From: an uncultured Anaerobiospirillum sp.
GTDB lineage: Bacteria; Pseudomonadota; Gammaproteobacteria; Enterobacterales; Succinivibrionaceae
NCBI GenBank assembly: GCA_944392765.1
Contig: CALXXU010000016.1
Span: forward strand, 1-40,812
Direction: 5' to 3'
DNA length: 40,812 bases
A program made the position numbers and the translations under genes. Numbering within the stretch: position 1 is the first letter of the stretch; every line of letters begins with the position of its first letter. Positions 1 through 7,206 of the stretch are shown piece after piece. The notes under the pieces are model-generated. The model made no database searches. It was given only the letters and a program-made list of their open reading frames with translations, and was not told where the DNA came from.

Positions 1-1
1 A

Positions 2-344
2 GGTGTTTGGCCGTATCGCCGATTATGTCAGCTTAATTTGGATGCACGATGGACTAAGAAAAATAATAAAAGATTTTTCGGATTTAAACTCCATACTCTA
101 ACCGATGCTGTTACTAAAATTGTTTTGCATGATATTTTCACACCTGCAAACATTCACGATGTAAACCAGTTGCTTGAGTTGTGTAATCACGCTCCAGAAT
201 CAATGGTTAAAATTTATGCTGATTCTGGTTATTGCAGTGAAGATAGAGAGCAAACAATGTCAGAAAGTGGTTTAAAATCGATGTTTATTAAACGTCCTTA
301 TAGTCATCGTTCTTTAACATACGATGAAAAGATTGAGAACAACA
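2..344 (+). pseudogene. IS5-family transposase, N-terminal/middle part (split gene)
   Basis: The reading frame contains the IS5-family block DARWTKKNNKRFFGFKLH, where relatives have DARWTKKxGKSxxGYKxH, followed by KIYADSGY, whose Asp is the second residue of the DDE triad. The frame is open to near the window start, so the real N-terminus lies to the left. It is disrupted at 344 by the nested element. Joined to the fragment starting at 2159 and removing one target-site copy, the codons run in phase (GAG AAC AAC AAG CGT), so the gene was intact before the second insertion. It can no longer make an active transposase. Confidence 0.8.
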
Positions 345-2158
345 CATGTTCTAAAAATTAAGAAGCGTCAAAACACTGCCAAAATGGCTTAAATATCAAG
401 TTTTTGCCGTTCCAGAGCAAGTGTCTTGCGCTTTAGCTTAAAACAAGGCATAGTGCAACAAAAACAAACAGCCGAGCCATGGTTGGTCGGCTAAATAAAG
501 ATAAAAGCACAGCACTATGCCCAACCTTAATTTTCCGCAAAACCAAGCCAAATCTCAAGCCATTGACGCCTCTTCTACCGCTGCTCAAGCTCGCCAGCAC
601 AGCAATACTGTTCTTGATCAGCAGGAGGCCTGTTTTGACCATATACCTCTAACCATCATGAGTCGGCAGAAGTTTACGGCCCTCCAGGCAGCGTCAGGGG
701 TTAGCATCAGGCACCGCCTAGTTGACTTCAGGCTTTTGGTCTCAGCTGTACTCGCAACAACTGCCGACCAGAAGCTGTCCTACGGCACTGAGAACGGTTA
801 CGACGTTGCTGACATTGCGGGGCATTACAATGCGTTAGCGAGAGCCCGTGGCTTGTCCGAGTTAACTGCTCCAGCTATTGAGTTCCATCTCAAGAAACCT
901 GAGTTCACTGCGCTAATGCTGATGGTATTTGAGCACTTGACTGCTCAGAAGCTTAAGGTTGGCATAGAGGATGCCGACGTTAAAAAGGTTCTAGCCTTGA
1001 TTTCTTCGGCTGTTGGCAAACCAATTACAGATCTACGCGCCACGGATGGGTGCTATTTCTGCGTTGCTGCCAGCTTGGCTAAGTGGTTTCCAGCTAGCCG
1101 CACAGCGCACAAAGAGGGCTCTAAGGGCGCCGCTCAAATCGGGATTCAGGCATGCCTCAGCTTAAAGAGCAAAGTGTTCATTGCTGCTGAGATAACCGGG
1201 GGCACTGCTTACGAGCCAAACTATGTGCCCATTGATCCAAATACCATCACGCTCGCCGATGCTGCATTTGGCACGTATGCCAGCTTCGTTAAATTCGAGG
1301 ACAATGATGCGTTCCAAGTTGCTAAGGGAAGGAGCAATCTAGCGGCCAAGGTTTGCGAAGCCTATGTTGACGGCAAAAAAGTCAAGGACATCAATGGTAA
1401 GAAGCTCAAAGAGTTCCTGCGCTATGATGTTGGGCAGCGCATTGAGCTCGTCATTGAGGGCGAATGCAGGACTGAGAGCGTGATCGTTGTTGACAGCAAT
1501 GGCGTTGCGACTGTGACAAAGCCAACTCGCAAAGTCAAACTGCGAGCCATACGCATTTTTGAGCCTGGTAAAGGCTGGACATGGGTATTGACTAACCTCC
1601 CCAGCTCAGTACCAGCCGCAGCCGTGTTAACGCTAATGCGCTTACGTTGGACCATTGAGCGAGCCTTTTTAGACCTCAAGTCCCACAACAATCTCCGTGG
1701 CGCACGTACCAATAGCCGACACCTGGCCCAAACCATGGTATGGGCAAGCATGATTACGGCCTTGATCAAGTTAGTGACCATCAGATGTGCTGAGCTGCGT
1801 TACGGTCGATCACTATCTCTCCGCCGCTGTCATAAGCTGGATCAGCACGAGCAAGAGAAGCCTAGTTGGTCAATCACAGTAATCACCTTGCTCTTTGGGC
1901 GCGCTTTGCCGGGGGCAAGCTTTGCTGAAGTGCTACACAGATTAGGAAGCAGCAAGCATACGGGGGTAAGCAAGCCTTCCGCAAAGAATCGTAGGAGGAT
2001 GATAGCCCATCACCTAGTTTGCTTGATTTTTGAGCTTGGCGGTGATGATGACAATGAGGTGCTTCTTCTACCATATAGGCCTATGCTTAAAAGCGCATAG
2101 CAAGCGATGTTTATGCGGTTTTTTCGCGATTTTATCCGTCCTTAATTTGGAGAATATG
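345..2158 (+). mobile_element. Complete IS4-family insertion sequence nested in the IS5 element
   Basis: The element is flanked by the direct repeat AGAACAACA at 336-344 and 2159-2167. If the outer TG is counted with the duplication the repeat is 11 bp. The ends form an imperfect inverted repeat: the left end reads CATGTTCTAAAAATTAAG and the right end, on the minus strand, CATATTCTCCAAATTAAG. A start with CAT and a 9-12 bp duplication are typical of IS4-family members such as the IS231 group. It contains a single transposase gene. A hairpin (470-492, arms AGCCGA/TCGGCT) lies just upstream of the transposase start; such structures often limit transposase translation from outside transcripts. 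The element looks complete and possibly active. Confidence 0.85.
517..2100 (+). CDS. IS4-family transposase
   Basis: A 527-residue DDE transposase that cuts and joins the ends of the surrounding element. The first catalytic Asp is probably in ATDGCYF (about residue 174) and the second in TLADAAFG (about 243). The family signature around the catalytic Glu is visible as LRWTIERAFLDLK (about 383), corresponding to Y/W-x2-R-x3-E-x6-K. Length and the long beta-strand insertion between the second Asp and the Glu fit the family. The start at 517 has no strong Shine-Dalgarno sequence, which is common for transposases. No internal stop or frameshift is seen, so the gene appears functional. Confidence 0.88.
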   Translation: MPNLNFPQNQAKSQAIDASSTAAQARQHSNTVLDQQEACFDHIPLTIMSRQKFTALQAASGVSIRHRLVDFRLLVSAVLATTADQKLSYGTENGYDVADIAGHYNALARARGLSELTAPAIEFHLKKPEFTALMLMVFEHLTAQKLKVGIEDADVKKVLALISSAVGKPITDLRATDGCYFCVAASLAKWFPASRTAHKEGSKGAAQIGIQACLSLKSKVFIAAEITGGTAYEPNYVPIDPNTITLADAAFGTYASFVKFEDNDAFQVAKGRSNLAAKVCEAYVDGKKVKDINGKKLKEFLRYDVGQRIELVIEGECRTESVIVVDSNGVATVTKPTRKVKLRAIRIFEPGKGWTWVLTNLPSSVPAAAVLTLMRLRWTIERAFLDLKSHNNLRGARTNSRHLAQTMVWASMITALIKLVTIRCAELRYGRSLSLRRCHKLDQHEQEKPSWSITVITLLFGRALPGASFAEVLHRLGSSKHTGVSKPSAKNRRRMIAHHLVCLIFELGGDDDNEVLLLPYRPMLKSA

Positions 2159-2403
2159 AGAACAACAAGCGTTCGAGTGTAAGATGCAGGGTAGAACACA
2201 TCTTTGCTGGACTAAAGTTAAATCAAGGCTTCTTGCCAAAATCAAAATCAACAGTTTGTATAAAAGGAGAATGTGACCTTGTTGTTTTGGCATACAACAC
2301 TAGCAGATATCAAGTTATAATTGATGGACGCTTAAAGTATCCTAAATTTTTAATAAAAGAGAAAAATCGCTCAATTGGTGATTTAGTTAGAGTATCTGGT
2401 TGA
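2159..2403 (+). pseudogene. IS5-family transposase, C-terminal part (split gene)
   Basis: Continues the frame of the fragment ending at 344. It starts with the duplicated target bases, reads NKRSSVRCRVEHIFAGLK and ends at TGA 2401-2403. The Glu in RVEHIFAGLK is the expected third catalytic residue of the DDE triad. About 75 bases follow to the presumed element end. It has no start codon of its own and is inactive as it stands. Confidence 0.75.
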
Positions 2404-2478
2404 TTAACTACTAGTAGTCTAGATTGGTACTGAAGATGCCGCACTACAATTGTGCATAAGTTAATTTACAACAGCTCC

Positions 2479-2496
2479 CAGTCATAGAAACTCCTT
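2479..2496 (-). pseudogene. Start of a further operon gene cut off by the IS5 element
   Basis: On the minus strand an AAGGAG ribosome-binding site (2491-2496) stands 5 bases before ATG at 2485-2483, 29 bases after the stop of the last FtsZ-like gene. The reading frame enters the insertion sequence after about two codons and soon stops. The leader resembles that of the FtsZ-like gene starting at 3528: about 35 of 38 bases from 2490 match those from 3533. I infer that the operon once continued with at least one more gene, probably a related paralogue, now displaced to the left of the window or lost. Confidence 0.5.
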
Positions 2497-2514
2497 ATGT
2501 TGGTTCAGTGGGGC

Positions 2515-3528
2515 TCAAAAGCCTAAGACCGTGCAGTTGCGACCTGTTCTCGAACTTTTTTGCGTTGTCTCAAAGCTCTCAATTTGCACAAACAAGGCTA
2601 GGATCGCGCATCCTTGTGCTAAGAATCGGGAGTCACAACAGCTGCAACTACACAGGCAATTAATGTCTGGCCCAATGAATTTGTGAATTTCAGGAAGAGT
2701 TAACTCAGCTTGGTCCTCGATGGTATGCTCAAACAGCGCATAAGCTTGCAGGCGAGCAGCACGCGAGCCACCTAAAGCCGCACGCCAAGGCGAGTTGAGC
2801 GCTTGCGCCACTACCTCAGTTACAGCATTTTCGCCCTGAGCCTGGCCCCAGCTCACCAATACTTTTCCGCCCCGCGTCACCAGCGCGAGCTGCTGCTCAA
2901 AAGAAAAAGCACGTTGTTGCCAAGAGGCGACAATGCCCTGCACGGTATGGAACAAGCGCGCGTTGACCAGCTCAAAGGCTTTGCTAACTGACATAGCGCC
3001 ATCACGAGGTGACAAAAAATCATTGTTGTCATGCACAACTAGAGCATCGACATGCGGGGCTAGCTCACACAGAAACCATTGAGCCACCAGCGCATGCTTC
3101 TTGCCCTCAAAGGCAAAAGGCAGCGTCACCAGGGCCAAGACTTCAATGCTAAGTTTGCGGGCGATTTGAGCTATTGCCAGACTTGCACCACTACTGGTGC
3201 CCCCGCCCATACCAGCGACCACGATCACTAAATCTGCACTAGATACGATGTACTTAAGCTGTGTTCGGCTCTCCTCAACCGCCTTCAGCCCCTTTTCGTG
3301 GTTAAAGAAAGTGCCAACACCACCGGTAGTCTTGGCTCCAATTTGCACCTTTTCAGGAACCGTAGCACGCTCAAGGTCGCGTGCATTGGTGTCAACCACC
3401 ACCAACTGGACGCCAGTCAAACCGTGCTCCCTCATAAATTGCACAATCCTAGTCCCGCCGCCGCCCACGCCAATCACTTTGATCACCGGAGCGCCCACTC
3501 CGTCTCCATCAGCCTGATCTTCGTCCAT
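2515..3528 (-). CDS. FtsZ-like protein Z6: GTP-binding loops kept, catalytic T7 loop lost, Cys-rich strand
   Basis: A 337-residue FtsZ homologue. The ATG at 3528 is chosen because AAGGAG lies 5 bases upstream; an earlier in-frame GTG overlaps that site. The nucleotide-binding loops are the best kept of the paralogues: GVGGGGT (20-26), the T3 region KTTGGVG followed by NHEKG, the tubulin-type signature GMGGGTSSG (106-114) and PFAFEG (137-142). The T7 loop, NLDFSDV in the canonical protein, is replaced by RAFSFEQQL (206-214) with no aspartates, so it should not trigger GTP hydrolysis in a neighbouring subunit. The C-terminal domain is shortened and carries five Cys between 291 and 298 (CLCSCSCC) and another at 307. 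No FtsA-binding tail is present. A GTP-binding but non-catalytic partner of FtsZ is an inference. Confidence 0.82.
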   Translation of the reverse strand: MDEDQADGDGVGAPVIKVIGVGGGGTRIVQFMREHGLTGVQLVVVDTNARDLERATVPEKVQIGAKTTGGVGTFFNHEKGLKAVEESRTQLKYIVSSADLVIVVAGMGGGTSSGASLAIAQIARKLSIEVLALVTLPFAFEGKKHALVAQWFLCELAPHVDALVVHDNNDFLSPRDGAMSVSKAFELVNARLFHTVQGIVASWQQRAFSFEQQLALVTRGGKVLVSWGQAQGENAVTEVVAQALNSPWRAALGGSRAARLQAYALFEHTIEDQAELTLPEIHKFIGPDINCLCSCSCCDSRFLAQGCAILALFVQIESFETTQKSSRTGRNCTVLGF

Positions 3529-3663
3529 TGCCACTCCTTATGTTGGTTCAGCGAGGCTCAAAAGCCCAAAGTCACGAGGCAGGCCCGCGAAGGATTAAGC
3601 CTATCTACGCAAGAGCTGGGTAAAGCTCTCTCACCCCCGTTATCTTGGCCCTCAGCTTGACCG
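3529..3663. other. Spacer Z5-Z6 with duplicated leader
   Basis: It carries the Z6 ribosome-binding site and a leader segment (about 3533-3571) that recurs almost unchanged at 2490-2528, next to the cut-off gene start. A related motif, ACTCCTTAAGCTTGGTTCA on the plus strand, lies before the gene starting at 7065. No separate promoter is seen. Confidence 0.5.
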
Positions 3664-4782
3664 CTAGTCCGAAGGTTTAGCCCGTACCTCGCGTAAAAGG
3701 CTGCTTAGATCAAATTGGCGCACAAGTCCGTCATTAGATTGCTCATCCTGCGGCGCTGCGCCGCCATCAGTGGTGAAAATGGTTACGACGATCTGGTCTT
3801 CAGCAAGATTGTCATCCCAGACCAAGCTGAACTTGACGTCAGCGTCTTCGTCAGCGTACTGCTCAATCTTGCGATTAATCTGCTCCAACTTGGCAAAGGG
3901 GAAGTTTCGATTCATCCGTACGTGAACCATGCTCTTACGAGCTTTGCTCAGTGGAATTTGATCAAGCAGCGGATAACGCAAGGCTTGCTCGATGGCATCA
4001 CCAATGAAGTTATCCCCTGACGCTCGGGCAAAGCCAACATAAGCACGCCCTGCCCTCCAAAAAAATTTGAAAATATCCCAAATCTGCAAGTTGATTAATC
4101 CGGACTTGGAAATAGGCTCTATCACTCCATCCACGACATGAAGCACTGCGTCGTTAACTGCGGCACGGGCATCGCGCAGCTTGCAGCCAGGTTGCTGCAA
4201 GAACTTATTGGGATCCAAAACCAAAAGCGCATTCAAACTCGCCTCCAGCTCAGTCATGCCGCACTGGGCGCAATTAATTCGATCAATTGCCTCGAAGCTA
4301 AAAGGCGGAATCACCACGCCAATGGTAAAAGCATCCGTGTCATGCGCTACCCGCGCGATATCGGTGGCAATGCCCGTCGCGCTATCTCTTCCTAGGACTG
4401 CCACCACAAAAAGCAAATCATAAGGCTTCAAGATAGCCCGCAATTGGTCCCGATCAGCTTGCGCTGCGATGAGATCAAGTGGAGTCAGATTTTCTTCGTC
4501 AAGGTCGAGATGGATCTCATAACGCAACAGCACTTGCGTGTCGGCCCCCGAGCGCTCTAAGGCGGCCTTGTCCTTGTCTATTGCGAGGAAGTCAAAATAG
4601 TCGTACGAGGTGTGCCGCCGCAAATAGTCCAGCAGTTCGCAGGCTTCGCTACCGGCTCCCACTATGCCTATCCGGCATTCTCTATAGCTCACGCTTTCAC
4701 TCGCTTCATCCGGCTGCTGCGCTGGCTTATTGGCAGCTGCTGGACTACGCAAGATCGAGTCAATCGTTAAATTAGCGTGCAT
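3664..4782 (-). CDS. FtsZ-like protein Z5, strongly degenerate GTPase site
   Basis: A 372-residue FtsZ homologue. The start at 4782 (MHANLTIDSIL) is preferred over a GTG four codons earlier because GGTGAGGA lies 6 bases upstream and the Z4 protein begins similarly (MPEQLVIDSIM). The nucleotide loop is VGAGSEAC (41-48) instead of GVGGGGGN, the GGGTGTG signature has become GRDSATG (131-137), and the T7 loop is NLQIWDI (231-237), keeping only the second Asp. The C-terminal FtsZ domain is recognisable from NRNFPFAKLEQINR and DDNLAEDQIVV. It ends in FDLSSLLREVRAKPSD, which resembles the FtsA/ZipA-binding tail of E. coli FtsZ (DIPAFLRKQAD) more than the tail of this organism's own FtsZ. It is probably a non-GTPase modulator that can still reach the membrane tethers; this is inferred. 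Confidence 0.8.
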   Translation of the reverse strand: MHANLTIDSILRSPAAANKPAQQPDEASESVSYRECRIGIVGAGSEACELLDYLRRHTSYDYFDFLAIDKDKAALERSGADTQVLLRYEIHLDLDEENLTPLDLIAAQADRDQLRAILKPYDLLFVVAVLGRDSATGIATDIARVAHDTDAFTIGVVIPPFSFEAIDRINCAQCGMTELEASLNALLVLDPNKFLQQPGCKLRDARAAVNDAVLHVVDGVIEPISKSGLINLQIWDIFKFFWRAGRAYVGFARASGDNFIGDAIEQALRYPLLDQIPLSKARKSMVHVRMNRNFPFAKLEQINRKIEQYADEDADVKFSLVWDDNLAEDQIVVTIFTTDGGAAPQDEQSNDGLVRQFDLSSLLREVRAKPSD

Positions 4783-4835
4783 GGCATTCCTCACCTAAGA
4801 CCTGTTCTGATTTTCTGCGCGGCGATTATTGATTA

Positions 4836-4864
4836 GATCCAGTGTCAACTAACGGCACTGGATC
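4836..4864 (-). other. Perfect 9-bp inverted repeat between Z4 and Z5
   Basis: Arms GATCCAGTG and CACTGGATC with an 11-base loop lie in the 128-bp gap between two FtsZ-like genes. On the minus strand it is followed by TAATCAATAATC, not a run of T, so it is more likely an mRNA processing or stabilising hairpin than a terminator. Confidence 0.4.
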
Positions 4865-4910
4865 GGGAAAGCGCCTAGGGCGGGCCCAGGCGGGGAAAGG
4901 TTGGCCTTGC

Positions 4911-6083
4911 TTAGACCTTCTTGTGGAAGATCAGTGGCATCTCAGGATCGGCCCAATCGTCGTTGACCAGAGGTGGCACATTGCGACGGCTGTTAGCATT
5001 GGAGCGCACTGCGGCCATTGGGTTCTCATTCTTCGGAGCATCGCTCCCAGAAATGCCAGCGATCAAAAGGCTAATGACGATCTGGTCTTCAGCCATCTTG
5101 TCATCAAAGACGATACCGTACTTGCAGTCAGCCTCTTCGTCGAAATATTCCTGGCGCTCGCGGTTAATCTGCTCCCACTTGGCAATTGGGAAGTTGCGGT
5201 TAACGCGGGCGTTAACGAACAGACCGGATGCTTTCTTGAGGTCCACCTGTTCTAGCAGCGGATAACGCACGGCCTGCTTCACGGCATCAACCACGAAGTT
5301 TTCGCCTGAGGCTTGAGCAAAGCCTATTGCAGCCCGGCCCCGCCCCTTAAAAACGGTTAGGACATCAGAAAAATCAAGGCAGATATATCCAGTCTCCACG
5401 CAGGGCTCGATTAAGCCAAGCAAGATATGAAGCGCAACAGAGTTAACTTCGGCGCGGACATCGCTTAGCTTGCAGCTCGTTTGTGGTAAGAGCCGATTGG
5501 GATCAATGGCAAAGAGCGCATCCATATTGGCTTCAAGCTCAGTAAGGCCGTATTGGGAGCACTCAAGACGCTCTTGACTATCTCTACTCAACGGTTGTAA
5601 TCCAATGCCCATAGTCAAAGCACTGGTAGCTCGCGCGACCTGTGCCAGGTCAAGCGCCGCCCCCACAGCAGAGCGCTCCCCAAGATCAGTTAGCACGTAG
5701 ACCATATCAGAGCCAGCCAATAGCTGCTTAATTTCGTCTAAATCTGCAGGATCTGTTAAGCGAGCAAAATCATGCTGGGCCACAGCATTTGCGGCAACTG
5801 CGGACTCACCCCCTGTGCGTTTCAACAGTACTTGGACCGTGGCTTGCGAGCGTTTGAGCGCTTCCAAATCCTGATCAACTGCAATGAAATTGACGAAATC
5901 GTAGTGCGTATGCGCGCTCAGGTAGCGCACCATATCACAGGCCGCACTCCCCACCCCCACGAAACGCACTACAAAGGAGGCCACCAAATCAGTCCACTTT
6001 TTGCTGGTATCAGTCTTGGTCCCAGTCGGTAGCTCACTAAAGGGCTTCAACATAATTGAGTCGATCACCAATTGCTCGGGCAT
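4911..6083 (-). CDS. FtsZ-like protein Z4: catalytic T7 loop and FtsA-type tail kept, GTP signature lost
   Basis: A 390-residue FtsZ homologue starting at MPEQLVIDSIM, 13 bases after Z3 ends, behind AGGAGAGGA; ATG 6089 is an alternative start. The N-terminal nucleotide loop is GVGSAAC (43-49) and the GGGTGTG signature is GERSAVG (135-141), so GTP binding is probably lost. The synergy loop is intact: CLDFSDV (235-241), with both catalytic aspartates (237, 240). The C-terminal domain and the extreme tail DDWADPEMPLIFHKKV are nearly identical to canonical FtsZ, down to the DNA, but the roughly 100-residue disordered linker is reduced to about 40. Predicted role: it docks its T7 face onto a GTP-bound FtsZ subunit but cannot accept the next subunit properly, so it acts as a cap or an activator of GTP hydrolysis. 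This is inference from loop chemistry. Confidence 0.84.
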   Translation of the reverse strand: MPEQLVIDSIMLKPFSELPTGTKTDTSKKWTDLVASFVVRFVGVGSAACDMVRYLSAHTHYDFVNFIAVDQDLEALKRSQATVQVLLKRTGGESAVAANAVAQHDFARLTDPADLDEIKQLLAGSDMVYVLTDLGERSAVGAALDLAQVARATSALTMGIGLQPLSRDSQERLECSQYGLTELEANMDALFAIDPNRLLPQTSCKLSDVRAEVNSVALHILLGLIEPCVETGYICLDFSDVLTVFKGRGRAAIGFAQASGENFVVDAVKQAVRYPLLEQVDLKKASGLFVNARVNRNFPIAKWEQINRERQEYFDEEADCKYGIVFDDKMAEDQIVISLLIAGISGSDAPKNENPMAAVRSNANSRRNVPPLVNDDWADPEMPLIFHKKV

Positions 6084-6096
6084 AAACATTCCTCTC

Positions 6097-7065
6097 CTAA
6101 GCCTGTAACGGCTCAGCCAAACCACTCACGAACAGCGTCACTACCATCTGGTCTTCGGCCATCTGGTCATCAAAGACGAGACCGAATTTGCAATCAGCCT
6201 CTTCGTCGAAATATTCCTGGATCTCGTGGTTAATTTGCTCCCACTTGACAAGTGGGAAATTGCGGTTGACATAGGTCTTAACTATCAGCCCCGTCGCGCT
6301 CTTTACATCCGCTTGCTCGAGCAATGGCGCGTGAACCGCGCGCTGCACTGCATCTTGAATAAAGTTAGCCCCACGACCAAAGCCTTGTCCGAAGCATGCA
6401 TAGCCTCGTCTTCGCATGATCACCAGCAAGTCTTCATACCCAAGAGCAATATAGCCCCCTTCATAATCAATTGCCACGATGGCTTTAATGGCATCAAACA
6501 CCCAGGCATGGATAAAGGCATCGAGATCAACGCCCACAACTGAGGAATTGATTTTTTCCTGATCGATCACGAAGATAGAATCTACTGCGTCTTTAAGCTG
6601 CGCTATTTCAGCCTGAGCATCAGCATTGGACTTAATGACAAAGGCGAGGGTAAGTGCACCTTCATTTTGAGCACTTTGAGCTATCCTAACGGCGCATTGA
6701 ACATCGGCTGCATTATCAAGCGCAGTCACAAGGAAGATCAAATCCGAACCACGGAGTGCTTGCTCAAGCTCAGCGCACGCTCTGTTCGCAGCAGCGTAAG
6801 CTACGCCTGAAGCATTACCAGAGCCCAAGTCTGAGCCAAAGTCTGCTCCAATCTGAATCTTGCACGGTGCCGTCGAACGTGCTAACACCGCGCTATCACT
6901 ATCGACCGCCACGAAATCAAGGAGATGAGCATTTCTCAGCTGGGCGTTGATGAGATATTGCAGCAAAGTACAACCACCACTACCCACTCCGACCACCCTA
7001 ATACTGCATTCCTTTGCAAAGTGGTACCCAGAAGATAACTCTTCTGGTGCGGCGAACTCGTCCAT
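6097..7065 (-). CDS. FtsZ-like protein Z3, shortened, both GTPase motifs degenerate
   Basis: A 322-residue FtsZ homologue. The start is clear: AAGGAG stands 5 bases before ATG 7065. The first 70 residues are almost identical to the start of Z2 (GVGSGGC at 26-32), including 105 identical bases. The GGGTGTG signature is replaced by DNAADVQ (117-123), the PFSFEG helix region is missing, and the T7 loop is ALGYEDL (207-213), keeping only the second Asp. The C-terminal domain is well kept (NRNFPLVKWEQINHE, DDQMAEDQMVV). The protein ends directly after the domain, with no linker and no FtsA-binding tail. It might lie in filaments as an inert subunit. It has a shared ancestor with the first half of Z2 and has decayed more. 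Confidence 0.82.
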   Translation of the reverse strand: MDEFAAPEELSSGYHFAKECSIRVVGVGSGGCTLLQYLINAQLRNAHLLDFVAVDSDSAVLARSTAPCKIQIGADFGSDLGSGNASGVAYAAANRACAELEQALRGSDLIFLVTALDNAADVQCAVRIAQSAQNEGALTLAFVIKSNADAQAEIAQLKDAVDSIFVIDQEKINSSVVGVDLDAFIHAWVFDAIKAIVAIDYEGGYIALGYEDLLVIMRRRGYACFGQGFGRGANFIQDAVQRAVHAPLLEQADVKSATGLIVKTYVNRNFPLVKWEQINHEIQEYFDEEADCKFGLVFDDQMAEDQMVVTLFVSGLAEPLQA

Positions 7066-7094
7066 GAAAACTCCTTAAGCTTGGTTCACCGCAA

Positions 7095-7152
7095 TTTAGT
7101 AGGGGATTCCTCGGAGTCGCCTACTAAAGCGTCCGCCGAGGGGGTAGCCCCC
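7095..7152 (-). other. Hairpins in the Z2-Z3 gap
   Basis: Two inverted repeats fill the 141-bp gap: TTTAGTAGG/CCTACTAAA (7095-7103 and 7120-7128) and GGGGG/CCCCC (7140-7144 and 7148-7152). Neither is followed by a T run on the minus strand, so full termination is unlikely. They may set different mRNA levels for Z2 and the genes after it. Confidence 0.35.
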
Positions 7153-7206
7153 ACTAAATCACGGCGAGCCCGATATCTTTATGCTCATTGCGCTCTTAGC
7201 TCCAAG

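Larger units (their letters stand above)
1..2478 (+). mobile_element. IS5-family insertion sequence, left end outside the window, interrupted by a nested IS
   Basis: AT-rich DNA, unlike the GC-rich core genes, encodes the two halves of an IS5-type DDE transposase (about 2-344 and 2159-2403). The right end is placed near 2478. Read on the minus strand the end begins GGAGCTGTTGTAAATT, which looks like an IS5-family terminal repeat, and directly beyond it is a ribosome-binding site and start codon belonging to the neighbouring minus-strand operon. The left terminal repeat is not in the window, so the repeat pair and target duplication cannot be checked. A second element sits at about 345-2158. 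Confidence is high for the family and moderate for the exact right boundary. Confidence 0.75.

Noticed and set aside
6084-6125. Longer start for Z4
   Set aside because: It would overlap the end of Z3 and lacks a ribosome-binding site; MPEQL or MFMPEQ fits better.
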